DNA from: Owenia fusiformis
Lineage: Eukaryota > Annelida > Polychaeta > Sabellida > Oweniidae
Reading direction: 5' to 3'
Length of the DNA stretch: 64,000 bases
Assembly (NCBI GenBank): GCA_903813345.2
Contig: CAIIXF020000007.1
Span: 13,810,714 to 13,874,713, forward strand
Positions 34,440 through 46,528 of the stretch are shown piece by piece. The notes under the pieces were generated by a model that was not told the DNA's origin, made no database searches, and saw only the letters and a program-made list of their open reading frames with translations. Each line of letters starts with the position of its first letter. Position 1 is the stretch's first letter. The translations under genes and the position numbers were made by a program.

Positions 34440-34740
34440 TACAGGTTTCCACCGAAACAGTTTTATGGATTGATCTAAAATTTTTAGGGATGTCTCTATG
34501 TATGAAAGTTTAGAACTGATAAGTTTTTGGGGTTTTTGAGTAAATGTTAATGCGGCCATTTTGGATTTTCAGTTCTAAAATCTTGTCTGTCGAGGCGTGA
34601 GGTTTCAAACCAAATCATTTCATGGATTAATCCGAAATTTTGAGGAATGTTTCTTTGTATGAAAGTTTACAACTGATTAGTTTTGGACTTATGGGTTTAT
34701 GTCAGGGTGGCCATTTTGAATTTTCTATCCCTAACTTTAC
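34440..34740. repeat. Degenerate tandem duplication, two units of ~148 bp
   Basis: Two diverged copies share blocks such as TATGGATTGAT/CATGGATTAAT, TATGAAAGTTTA[GC]AACTGAT and GGCCATTTTG[GA]ATTTTC. Non-coding. Confidence 0.5.
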
Positions 34741-35446
34741 TGTTCAAGGGTGTGATTTTGCCTATTTATACACCAGAGGTTAGAGAAGGATTAGTCACCT
34801 CTTCCAGTTTTCATGAGATGATATTCATGTTGGACACATGGAGCCCTAGATGAACACAAAGAGGGAAAAACAGTGTTCCGAGATGACATAATATGTCTAT
34901 AATGAAAATGTGTTTTGAGATTACTTCGTCACTGATTGGTCAAATTGACAGACAAATGACGTCATTTCAATCGCGATTTCCAAATTTTCTAAAAATGCTT
35001 TGAATGAAATATGTATTGTGTATGGAATATGCTAACATTGATTAAAACATCACAATGACTTGTGGTATTAAGAAACTAGCTGGAGAAAATTCCAACAAAT
35101 GATGGTAAACAAGAGACATAATTATTAAGTTCTTGGGTTTCAGAGCACAGGTATCAGATTCTTTGTGCATACTGGTAGTAGAGATAGACCACCATAATTT
35201 CCCATCGGAACAGATAGTAGAGTTGTCCTGGAAAGAAAATCCTTCCCCCTCCACCTCTCTGTGTACAAAAAAATAAATATTCTTTTTCTATGTATACAGA
35301 GAGTAGGGGATGGGATTTTGTTTTCAGGAGAACTGTCACTATGCTCTTGTGCCTTTGACCCTGTTGCTGTGTAAATGTACATGTTATGTTTTATAATTTC
35401 AGTTTGAACCTGAACCTTAACTCTATGAATTGGAAGGCCTGAAAAA
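34741..35446. other. Upstream region and 5' UTR of the CNPase gene
   Basis: No protein-like frame. A TTATAATTTCAG splice acceptor at 35390-35401 lies 45 bases before the CNPase start codon, so the coding exon probably begins there with a 5' UTR exon further upstream. Confidence 0.45.
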
Positions 35447-37071
35447 ATGGGAAGAAAAGCCAGCTCATCACCTCGTCACAATGATACCATCAAACATGAT
35501 GATAATGAACTTGATAAGGTTCGTGAGGTGTGTGGATACAAATTTCTCCAAGAGGAAGCAACAATAAAACATATAAAGCAATGCCACATCATGTTCATCA
35601 TGAGGGGTCTCCCGGGATCTGGAAAATCAACCCTTGTGAAGCTTATAGAGAGCACATACAAAACTGCCCAATCATGTTCTGCTGATATGTTCTGCATGAA
35701 GGATGGTGAATATGAGTATGAGGCAGAAAAAGTCAGTGAAGGTCATGAAAAATGCCAAGCCAAAGCCAAAGAGCTTTGTGATAATAAGCACCAACATATT
35801 ATTGTTGACAACACACATATCCAGCATTGGGAACTGAGGTATTACTTTAATCTCGCTGCAAGAGCTGGTTATAGTGTCATCATTGTATTGCCCAAAACAG
35901 CGTGGAGGTTTGACCCTGTACAGTTAGCCATCAAAAATACACACAATGTTCCAGAGGAAGCCTTGAGATTAAAACTGAAGAAATTCCAGCCAGTGCTGCC
36001 ATTGTATTTTGGTTGGTTTGTTAATCAATCTACAAAACTAGAGATGGAGTTGGGTTTTCACAAAATATTGAAGCAAATAACAAAGATTGGATCATTAAAA
36101 GAAGAATTGGAGAAATTCTGTCCCTCAGCAGGTTTGTACAATTCCTGGTACAATTGAACAATTCTTAGGATTTTAGGCTACCATAATTACATTTTTTAAC
36201 CTATCTGACTAAGATACAATGTCAAGCTAAATCATTTTTCTTCTCATATATGTTATCCCATTTTACTCAGTCACTTTATTTATATAGCTTAGTGTAAAAC
36301 TAATAGATAGAATGTTCATAGAAAGATGGCAATGACGTCAACCTGTTAAGTTTAGAGAATATCACATATAAACTGCAGACTGCCATCTTTAAATCAGCCT
36401 CAAAATAATGTACATAAATTCCATACACAAGGCCTATTTCTTTTCCAGGTGAAGGCATAGACTCTCTTTTACACCGATATGCTGTTCCTGAAGGTCCTTT
36501 TCATATAACTGCCAAATATAATGGTCTTAAACCAGACAAGTCTGAAGATGCCTTGGAATATGCAGATAAGGATGTTGTCAAGAAATCATTGGGACAGTTG
36601 TTCCAGATCTCTATAATTGGATATATTTTAACACCGTCAATAATTGGGGCCAGGATCCGACTGAATTCCAGACAGAAACAGTTATGGGCTCAGGATGACA
36701 CTGAAGGTCTTGATTCCCTAAGCAATAATAAAACTGAAGTGAATTTAGCACTCACTACTGTTTCGAACAAGGAATACACATGTGAGGTATCGGGTAAAGG
36801 TAAATGTGACACTTTTAAGACTAGCTTTCGGCCTACTCATGGATTGGGTAGTAGGGCACATATGACATTAGGTTGTGGCCCTGATTCTCAACCAGTCCAA
36901 ACAGGGCTCGATCTTGTAGATATAATTGATTGTGAATCTAAAACTAGCAATAACTTTCATTATATGCAAATAGAGGGGGCTAAAGTCAGGTACTATGGGA
37001 AAGGAAGGTGTGCCATCTATCTAGAGGATTTTGTTAAAGTCAACACCATTTTCTCTGGGTTCTATGTATAA
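35447..37071 (+). CDS. CNP: 2',3'-cyclic-nucleotide 3'-phosphodiesterase (CNPase)
   Basis: Two exons, 35447-36131 and 36449-37071, joined in phase (CAG|GTTTGT donor, TTTTCCAG acceptor), giving 435 residues, close to vertebrate CNP. The N-terminal half is a P-loop polynucleotide-kinase-like domain with the Walker A motif GLPGSGKST at ~54-62 and an IIVDNTHI strand. The C-terminal half is a 2H phosphoesterase domain with its two His motifs, HITAK at ~247 and HMTLG at ~365. The enzyme hydrolyses 2',3'-cyclic nucleotides to 2'-nucleotides; in vertebrates it is a myelin and cytoskeleton-linked protein. The protein ends SGFYV, without the C-terminal CaaX prenylation box of vertebrate CNP, so lipid anchoring is not expected. 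It converges with the GST gene on the other strand. Confidence 0.93.
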
Positions 37072-37603
37072 TAGAGAATCTGGATCTATATGATTGATGT
37101 TTAGAATCAGATGACTTTTCAGTATTAAGGGTGTTATAAGGTATACCCCGGTATATACCGAGATAAGGTGAAGGAATCTCCTTAATTACTTCTCCTTAAT
37201 TTACTAACTGTGATTAAGATTGTGATATCATATTTGATAAAATATATTATTGTGATAATTCTTTATTAGTAATTATACAAACTACGGACTTCAGATAAGA
37301 AAACTATTTATTAATATTTATCAAAATAGTAACTTATGTAATTCATATTTATTATTAATTGTAGTACTAAATCTTATGATGTGATCTTATGATCACATGA
37401 TGTGATTTTCAGTAATTCATCTACAAGCAGAGCTCATGACCTTTTTTTGCAAAGCGTCTATAAAACCTGTTCACATTGCTAAATTGACCATGTAGAATAT
37501 AAATGGTTGTGAGTATTTTATGTGGCTGTGCAGTTGACTGATAGAATTAGTCATATTAGGTGATTAGTGTTTATCACCACTGGAGTCATTTCTAGCATTT
37601 ATT
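37072..37603. other. Intergenic DNA between convergent CNPase and GST genes
   Basis: AT-rich 3' flank of both genes with no open frame of note. Confidence 0.5.
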
Positions 37604-40600
37604 TTACATCATACTGTTGCCTGAAAATGGCTCACATTCTTCTGACTTAAACCAAGCGGCAAGTTTAGGCCTTGCCTCTAGTCTATTTTTGAATGCCTTC
37701 AGTAGAGGTTTGTCTAGAGCTGCCCATGCCTCAGGGAATTGTGCCTCTGTGGCTCTCAGTATGTGTAACAGGCCTAAGTCGACATATGTAAGCTTGCTCC
37801 CAAATAGAAAACTGGAACAAAGGATGAAATGTTTCAAATATTGTTCAAGTTATTTCTGCACAGAAAATATGACGACTGAAACATATACCCTGGCCTTATT
37901 AGTATGCTCTGCCCCATTATTGTTTTGAAATATTGGTCTCTTGGTGAAGACTGAAATATCATGAATTAATGTTTGCTTTCTGTATTATTTAAGTATATTA
38001 CCTGATCATATTAATCAAGTGATATAATGATATTGGAATGTTTAACTTGGACATATTTTAGTTTTGGATATAAGAGTTGCACAGTTTGCCCTGTACTATG
38101 TACATGTACAGAACAAGTCATCATACATGGGAGAGTAGAGGCTCACTTTCATCAGTTGGAATCATTTATTTGACTTTATCATTTTTCATCCAGTGTTGGC
38201 TTGCCTAAAGAATATATTTTCAGGCCTCTCCAGAAAGGATGTGTTGGGTTTCCTAATGCACTTACCCATTTCCTCCACCATTTGCTTTGAGTGTAACTTC
38301 AAATGTTTCCATCATTGAAGGCAGTCTTGTTTTGATGAATCTCTCTATATATGGCTTGGTACCCTCTTCCTGACCAAAGTATGATGCTGTGTGATCAATG
38401 CCATGGAAAGCTAAACGTCCTGTGCATAGAAAAATATAATTTATTTCAGTACTTGTTGTACAATGAGTCCTTCAACACAAGAAAATAAACTGTGGCCTGG
38501 AGATTTTATAAGATATAAGTACATATACACTGACCTAACTTGAATAACATCAACTCCTCGGAGTAGCAAATCCACTGAACAACAAGTATTTTATCAAATC
38601 ACTCATCATTTTGAACATAACATGATTGAAATATTAGTATCCTGAAATAACCATGGCCATGAGGCACAACATTATAGATCAACAATTTGCTTCTCATAAA
38701 ATATATTTTATTTTTATATGTCCTACTGAATGCTTATGTATGAGGCATCAGCAGTTAGCACTGATATCTGAACCAAAACTGTCAATACTGATATTTAAGT
38801 GAAAAAAAATCTTATGTCCTCAAGACATCAACATATGGATTTGAACCTAATATGTCAAATGATATGTGATTTACCAAAGATCACATTTTTACAAAAATGG
38901 CAGCTGTTTACTATTCAGCGGCCATCTCAAATTTCTTTTCAGTAGAATTCTATGCCCCTCATGATCAGCAAATAAAATACTTAACTGAATCTGTTCACTA
39001 GTATTTAAAGATCATATACAAGATTTCATTCATAAAAAATGGTGACCATTTTGAACTGAGCAACAATATTGAAAAGTCCTTCCTAAGCAGTGGTCCCATC
39101 CCCATAATGCTAGCCCTGCCCAAGTCGGTATTTTTTGCTTATCTGATCTTGAATATAATAGAAATCAAAATAAGTGAGAGACCAACTTGGGCAAGGCTAC
39201 CATAATGGATAAACCTATGAAATTTGAACCCGATCTGTCAACCTGACAGACGTACAGACGGTTTCTCTATATCCCGCTCGAACACCGTTCGGTGGGATGA
39301 AAATTGGACAACCTTGATATTTGATGATATCGTTTTTAGTAGCAAGTTGAAATCCAGAATCCTGAATGAGATTACCGGAGTTTTTTGCTAAAAGGTACCC
39401 TTTGCATTCGTTCGACTTCACTTCTTAAAAGAGAGCTTCGTCTAGTTTACAACTAGACTCTGCGCGCAGGGTAGCTAATGGGCCCACTGAGTATTTCGCA
39501 TGGCCATTTATAGTATAGTCCTCGAATTGCAAGATCACTTGAAACGTAATTATATATATAAGTGTATAGGACGTATGCGGCCATGTAGGACCAATAATTG
39601 GAATTGAAATATTAGTTTTTTGCAAATGAACAATCAACATCAGATATGAAAAACATTGAAACAAAAATTGATTGCATCGTCAGTTTATCATTTTTATGTT
39701 CTTTCCATATCCCGTGTGCATTATTTAGCATATTCACTTTCATGTTTACAATGCAGCTAAGTAAATAATAAATAACATGCGGTTATGAATATATATAATT
39801 CCGTTATTGTAAAATGTATCAAATCAAACGCATGATAAAGACGAATGAATCCCACTAGGACAGAGCACCGTTAGGACATATTGGACGGACTTCATCAACT
39901 AAGGAAAATGGTAGGCCTAGGCCGTTTCTCAAAAGTTTCGTTATTACATGTATTAACGAATCGTTAATTCAATTGTTCATTAATAATGATTTTTCCGTTT
40001 CTCAAAAGTTAACTATTCGCGATGACGTCATGATTTTTAACGATTTATTCGCTATCCGATTGATTTTACCAGTACGAGTGGGGGTCTAGTTATTCCATTA
40101 ACAATGCGGTGTCCATAGAAGCGAATCCACGATTCGCTATTAACGATTCGTCAATAACGATACGTTTCGAGAAATGGCCCCCAGTATCTTTAAATAATCA
40201 AGGTAACAATTAGATTTGAATTGATGAGGTAAATATGAGTTAAATGGGAAATAATAAAGAGTTATATACTTCATTTTCACAATTTCAATTAAATACGTTT
40301 GAATGAGTATTTTTCTGTGAATGAGTGATGACGCGGTTGCCTTGCATGCCTCGTGCCTGACTACGCCCGAGATTGGAGACCCCGGTTGGAGACCACTCTA
40401 TTGTCAACTTGTATGATTATATACCAATAGTTATAAAATGACCATGACCAGAAAAAAAATTTGTTCATGTATTTGTATATCGTAATTTAACATTTTTCGC
40501 TTCGAATTTAACTTTTAAACACTGTTTTACCAGGTGTATTGAAACTGACGTCACGTATGATTTTTTCACACAATTTGTATTTCAAAATATCCATCAAAAT

Positions 40601-43600
40601 TTAGAAATACATGATATTATTAAAAATTATTTCAATTAACACTTTTATTCTAGGAAACATTGGCCATTTTGAGGTGCCTGCTTATAATAAACTGCTTTAT
40701 ATGCAAGGCTGGTGGTAAGTTGTTGACTCATTTTGTTACCGCAATATTTAGCAGATGTTGACTTATAGTTCAATTGAATATGATAATAAAACAATAAAAC
40801 CAATTGTAATACAATGGCGGATGTAGCGATTAACCACTTTGAAGTAAATGGTTAATAATAAAATAATATAACCAACACACGACTGACATGTTTGATATCT
40901 TAGCTTTCTGATATTAATCTGAAATGTACTTTGTTATGTGCTTTACTAAAAACTACATGACTGATCAGTTATTTTTATTCTATGTATCTATAAAAGTAAA
41001 AATTAATGTTCCTCTGTACCGATGGATAAAACATTGAATAATAAAAAATATTTGACGACCGCCTACATTTTCATGACTTTATTTTAACTTTAAAGGTGTA
41101 AAGTGTAAAAGCTCGTCAGCGAATGTGGCAAAATGCGACACCACAGCTGAGTGTACAAATGGTTATGGGTGCAGAGGAGGAAAATGTTGCCAAATTCCCA
41201 ATCTCTGTCCAGTCGGAAAGCCCAAACAAACCAAATCTAAAGAGTTCATCAATTGCGAAGCCACAAAATGTCCGATTAAATACAAGTGCATGCGAAACGC
41301 AACTTACAACTATAACGTGTGTTGTAAAGGTACGGATTTAAAGAGTTTTGACGTTTATGTTTCAATATTTTAGGAAGATTGAAAGATTAAGACATTAAGA
41401 TTCACTAAACACGAATTTTGCTCATAAACAATGAAGAAATCTGTGAAAGAATATCCATTACATTTACCTATAACAGTAATGATAGCTCTCTTTGCAAAAA
41501 ATCTAGAATTTACATTATTTATGTTATTTTGAAGAAAAATGACGTAGCTATCCAGTGGTGCAAGAATTTTCCTTCTTTTTTGGCATTCACTAACATTCCA
41601 AAAATCCGTTTAATCCGACAATCAGTTTAACACTTAAATTAACAAAGAAAGCAAAATTAGATATACTCGACATTTTAAACAAATGGGCATCGTTGTGGAA
41701 AATGAAAGTTCAAGCTCAAAAGAGTGATGATTTCTCAAGGCTCTCAGTGGATAAAGAGAACGGCTCCGTCCTTATGTACGTCCATCCGTCCGTCCGTCTG
41801 CATATCCTTCCCAATAGTTTTATTTTGCTTGTTTAAAAATAGCTTCCCCTACAGATGTATATTAACGTACTAGTTAGAGGACATTGACACAGTGGTCAAT
41901 TAATATGCATTACAGATACCACTAAACTAGACATAAAACTGAGGTTCCACGACCATTCACACATGACAGTGAAAATAGGGGATGAATGGTTACTCGTGTG
42001 GGACCCTTTTTGGAATAAAGGTGCTGCTAAGGTGGCATGTCGGCAAATGGGGTTTAATCCAAAATTCGCACAAAACTTTGGAACAGTTGTATATGGGTTC
42101 GGGAATGCAATAGTGACAAATTTGACGTGTAACGGAAACGAAAAAAATCTAAATGATTGTAACTTTTCGGAATGGAAAATTGAACATGTTGGCAGTGTAA
42201 GAGAAAAATACGGATACTCACTCCAAAACGGAGTGAATATCGGCTGTAGACGTATGAAGACACGTTTGGTCGGAGGTACTGACAAGTTTTCTGGACGTGT
42301 AAAAGTATTGTACAATAATAAATGGAGAAAGGTGTGTGTACATCGTGACTCTCAAGTATACAATTCTCCTCGTGAAATGGCCCAAGTGGTTTGTCGGGCT
42401 TTAAAACGCCCACGCAAATATGCACGAGAGTACACATACAGTGGACTTTTTGGAAAGGACAAGTCCTCAAAAGGTGTTGAGCTTTCACACTGTGGCGGTT
42501 TCACTACGCCGGCTTTGTTTGAAAATTGTAGAATGCAAGAGGTTGATTGCGCGGGTGATGAATATTTTGATTTAGGTGTCGCTTGCTTTGATCATGAACC
42601 AGGTAAGTATACAGGGTGTCCCGAAAGTATGGGGCCCCCCCTAGGCAGACATATACCAGTGTCGTCATAGTATGTGTCATATATCATTTTAAAGCTTATC
42701 CAAAGTTACATTGATTCACCAAGTATCATGGTTCAACTCTCAAATGTGAAAAAATTACAGGCATTTCAAAATTTAGTGTTTGGTCAAAATTAAGTTCAAT
42801 TTTACACCAAATCACTAGTCAATGTGTCCTCCTGGGCTATCTATAACAGCAGCAATCTTTTTCGGGTCGGATGGATATTGAGTTGGAAAAAGAGAACGGT
42901 GAGGGTAGAAACTCTAAGGAAACTCTTCTAAAGTGCCTTAACAGGTTTTAAGAAGGTTATAAAATTCCACACCGCTATTTGAAGGGCTTTTAAGGTCAAA
43001 TCTGAAAATAATTGCGGGTGTTAACATGGCCAAGGGGGACTCATTGACTAGTAATGTGGTGTAAAATTGAACTTTATTTTGACAAAGCACTAACTTTTAA
43101 AATGACTGTAACTTTTTACCATTTGGGAGTTAAACCATGATACTTGGCAAATCAATGTAACTTTGGATAAGCTTTAAAATGATATATGACACATACTATG
43201 AGGACACTGGAATATGTCTGCCTAGGGGGGGCCCCATACTTTCGGGACACCCTGTATAATGACAATGAGTTGATTAAATTATAAAATAGAGATTATTGAT
43301 TAAATGTTCTCATAAAGCACAGTCCCAATTTCATCATATCTTGAACTTCGACTGCTTCAATCTCATTTTGAAATAATACATGGTTACTTATGAGCTTTTG
43401 TTCCGCCGCACATCTTAGTCATGTTATTTGAACTTATTTAAAATGGCGAAAATAAATTAATGATCCACGAGAGAGGTATCCAGGGGATGTGAAAAGCATC
43501 TCATCGCATCTAGGTTACATTTTGTGGTTACATCAAGTTTGGATACCCTGTTCCACTCGAACTGTTAGCTTGCTAGTATAGTATAATTTTGCCTTTTAGG

Positions 43601-46528
43601 ATATCACGAATATGTGCAACCGAAAACGCTTGGGTACGATGTTAATTACGAAAGAAACGGTGGCATTATTATTGTGAGTGATTGGTTTGGCCCCCCATAT
43701 TTTTCTGATATCGAACGTCATGTGATATGTGGCGGTGATACTTGGACAAGGAGTGAAGCTCAGGTTGTATGCCGACAGATGGGTACATACCTCCTTTGAA
43801 AATGTGTCGATACAAGTATATAGTATTTGGATAATTTTTTACAGAGAAGGTTCTGTGAAAAAATCTTGATTAGATAAGCTTATTAGCATAGTATTTGTAT
43901 AATTTTTTACAGGGTATGATCCAAACGATGCAATTGTTGACAAATTTCCATTTCTCCAATGCTATGGCGAAGGTGCACATAATGACCGTGTTAAAATCGT
44001 TATGAGTGATGTCAACTGCACTGGTCATGAACACAGTCTTGCAGAGTGTAATTTCAACCAAGGAGAAAATGTCACTTGCCCAGGTTTGTACTGAATTGCA
44101 CAAAGAAGCATTTTTCCATGGACAGTATTACGCTCTTCTTCATGGTGTATCTAATTATCCATCTTTGAATAGAAAATGTGTTTATGTTTTGGTAAAGTCG
44201 GAATATTATGGATATAAAATAAAAAATATTTTACAGATGAGTTGATAGCTGGGGTCATTTGCGGCAAATTACCAGTATATTTGACAGAAATGTCTCGTTC
44301 AAGAGGTGGAGTCTCAACAGGAAATTTGTGGAGCAGTTATGCGACACACCCTGTTTGCGGTACAGGCTGGGATGATAATGATGCAAGAGTTGTTTGTCGC
44401 CAACTAGGACTTCCATTTGAAAATGCATCCGCTTATTTGCTGGACTACGCTACACAGGACTCCCCATGGCTAACAAATGTAAACTGCAAAGGTGATGAAA
44501 CTCACATTGGACAATGTGACTTTGATCTGGACATTACTTTTAAATCTGCTACAGGCAACTATTTCAGCGGGAACATGGGTTACGAAGGAGGTTGTAATGA
44601 TTATGAATTGGATAATGGCTATATTGATTTTGAATGGGATACAAACTTCTGTTATGGCGGTAGTCTAGCTGGAGTCATTTGTAAATAGGAAGTCAAGAAG
44701 ACATGCTTTGATCATTGTGATCCAAAATTAGCAAAATAATTAATATATACTCTAGCTAACACTTATATAAACCTTTTTTCTTAATGGGAAGCAGTTCAAT
44801 TATTTTCTCTTTTGGTTGTTCTTTACACCAATCCCATTTGGTATAATATATTACTGTATTTAAACTTCAAATGCACTGAATAAATCAAATTAATGTCACG
44901 TTTCTCTCCATAGTAATGTACTGGGATGTTTTAAGTTTTAATATCAAAGGGCTCTAGATATATTTTCATTGAAATTTATCTTGGACATTTATTGAAGCAA
45001 TTTAGGCAATTTTTAGAGTCAACAACTGGACCCGGCAGAAAAATACGCATTTTTGTTTTTTCGCGCTGCTTTTAGAGCGCTAAAATCCCCCCATATAGTC
45101 ATCTATGAATACCATCCTTGTAAAATACGTGTACAAATGAATTGAAGAATATTCAACTTTTTCGAAAAGTCAATATTTGTTTTTCACGAATTTGGTCTAT
45201 TTTAAATGGAACTGAATTTCTTTCTTAAAAAACGATAGCCAAAAGACCAACGATTTAGAATAACATGGAACCATATCCTTATCTTTAATAGCCCAACAAG
45301 CCGTTTAGACTTTTAGAAACACCCATGGACCTATCAACGAGAAACTCATATACAACTCATATATTACATGCATTCTACAAAATTTATGATCTCAGGACAC
45401 CCATGATAGTTATCAAATTACTTTTCAAGCATTTTCAATTTAAATTTTTTAATTGATGTCATCATGCATTTTGATATCAAATGCATTTGGGTGTGATTTT
45501 TGTGATATCACGTGCATGGATGATAATTATTGTAATATTGGGGATATAGTCTTACCCTCTGCTATGTAGTCATGCACAGTTGCATTGACCTGTTCAGCAT
45601 GCCATATGTCCTCCTCTGTTTCTGGGTAGAGTCCAAACTTCTTACCCAAGTACTTACAAATAACAGGTGTCTGACAAAGCTGGAAGTCACCTACAAATAT
45701 TTGTGTTAAAGAGGCACATGCTACATTACCCTCTTCTTCATCCCAGCTCACATTTAGTTACTGGATATGATACCTTCATAACCTTTTTTATTGAAATTTA
45801 ATGTTTTCAATGTGCCAAAAATAAAACACTTAAAGACCAGTCACATATTGTGCTTATAAACAGATGAGTGAATACCATGTTTCACCATTGTGTATCGTGG
45901 CAGTATTTTTACGTTATCAGATCCAATCTCTGAAAATCTAGAGATATCTACATTTAATTTATCAAATGTGTTATTCACCTTTCTTAATCATAGGAACAGC
46001 AAAGCATGGATATCCAGTTAGTTTCTTATTCTTGAATAGTTCCCGGTTCTTTTCGTTATCATTCATCTGCTTGAAAGGGACTCCTGCCTAAAATAGGACA
46101 ACAGACCTTGAAAAAGACATAGTAAATAGACTATATACAAGTATTATCTTTTCCCTTTTTATTAATGAGTTTTTATCTTTAACCTTATCAATCATATTCA
46201 GTATACCTAATGTCATGAGGCTGGTAATATGTTCATTGCCATCATATAATGTCCCGGTATAATGTTTACCTCAATAAAAACAAGGCGGACAAATTCCCCT
46301 CTACCAGGACCATACCCTTTCCAGTAGAACAACTCCCAATCCGCTTCATCTTGAGACATCCTAATGGCCTAAATACAGATAATTTACAAATAGATATATG
46401 TTCGCCTCCCTCCAAATCTGCTCTCAGACAAGTTTTACCTCAATGAATACAAGGCGGACAAATTCTCCTCTACCAGGACCAATCCCTTTCCAATAGTACA
46501 ACTCCCAATCCGCTTCATCTTGAGACAT
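37604..46528 (-). CDS. Glutathione S-transferase, five coding exons, first coding exon duplicated
   Basis: Minus-strand exons: 1B 46439-46528 (or 1A 46270-46359), 2 45979-46087, 3 45556-45690, 4 38266-38419 and 5 37604-37811. All junctions are in phase and total 231 residues. Exon 1 gives the thioredoxin-fold start with the catalytic Tyr (YWKGIGPGRGEFVRLVF). Exon 3 gives the glutathione-binding LCQTPVICKYLGKKFGL block. Exons 4-5 give the all-helical C-terminal domain (HTASYFGQEEGTKPYIERF; LTYVDLGLLHILRA; GNSMM end). It is a soluble cytosolic-type GST of the pi/sigma-like group that conjugates glutathione to electrophiles; the exact class is uncertain. The third intron (38420-45555) holds a complete SRCR gene on the opposite strand. 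Confidence 0.92.
39908..44688 (+). CDS. Secreted protein with a cysteine-rich module and four SRCR domains
   Basis: Seven in-phase exons: 39908-39910 (the ATG alone), 40654-40714, 41096-41329, 41916-42602, 43600-43782, 43913-44083 and 44237-44688, giving 596 residues. Exon 2 encodes a signal peptide (ETLAILRCLLIINCFICKAG). Exon 3 is a Cys-rich module (CDTTAECTNGYGCRGGKCC). Exon 4 holds two scavenger-receptor cysteine-rich domains (AKVACRQMGF...; AQVVCRALKR...), exons 5-6 a third (AQVVCRQMG) and exon 7 the fourth (ARVVCRQLGLP, ending AGVICK). No transmembrane segment or anchor signal is seen, so it is probably secreted. SRCR proteins commonly bind microbial or polyanionic ligands; the ligand here is unknown. 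The gene lies wholly inside GST intron 3 in antisense orientation. Confidence 0.9.
39918..40182. mobile_element. Palindromic MITE in SRCR intron 1
   Basis: GGCCGTTTCTCAAAAG near 39920 is mirrored by CGTTTCGAGAAATGGCCCC ending at 40182, with further inverted matches inside (AACGAATCGTTAAT / ATTAACGATTCGTCAATAACG). It starts a few bases after the splice donor that follows the SRCR start codon. Superfamily not assigned. Confidence 0.6.
42612..43254. mobile_element. Tc1/mariner-type MITE in SRCR intron 4
   Basis: TA at 42610-42611 and 43255-43256 flank a 643-bp element with long inverted repeats (CAGGGTGTCCCGAAAGTATG ... CATACTTTCGGGACACCCTG). The matching arms are about 230 bp each. CAGGGTGTCCC ends and a TA duplication are typical of mariner-like elements. 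It has no transposase frame. It starts 9 bases into the intron, right beside the splice donor. Confidence 0.88.
44689..45555. other. 3' flank of the SRCR gene inside GST intron 3
   Basis: Apart from the polyadenylation signal I see nothing recognisable. Confidence 0.4.
44879..44884 (+). terminator. Candidate polyadenylation signal of the SRCR gene
   Basis: AATAAA about 190 bases after the SRCR stop codon on the same strand. Confidence 0.5.
46270..46359 (-). CDS. Alternative first coding exon (1A) of the GST gene
   Basis: A 30-codon exon, ATG to GAG|GTAAAC, nearly identical in protein to exon 1B 79 bases upstream on the minus strand. It differs at two sites: LFYWKGYG here against LYYWKGIG in 1B. 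The likely catalytic Tyr (the one before W) is kept in both. Both end in phase 0 and could splice to exon 2. Only the coding part is duplicated; the flanks differ, and each ATG is preceded by an AG that could be a splice acceptor. Confidence 0.75.

Noticed and set aside
41896-42488. Minus-strand frames of 139-144 codons opposite SRCR exon 4
   Set aside because: Shadows of the real exon, which has matching splice sites and SRCR motifs on the plus strand.
42603-42670. Extension of SRCR exon 4 into GKYTGCPESMG
   Set aside because: It reads through a strong splice donor into the mariner-type MITE.
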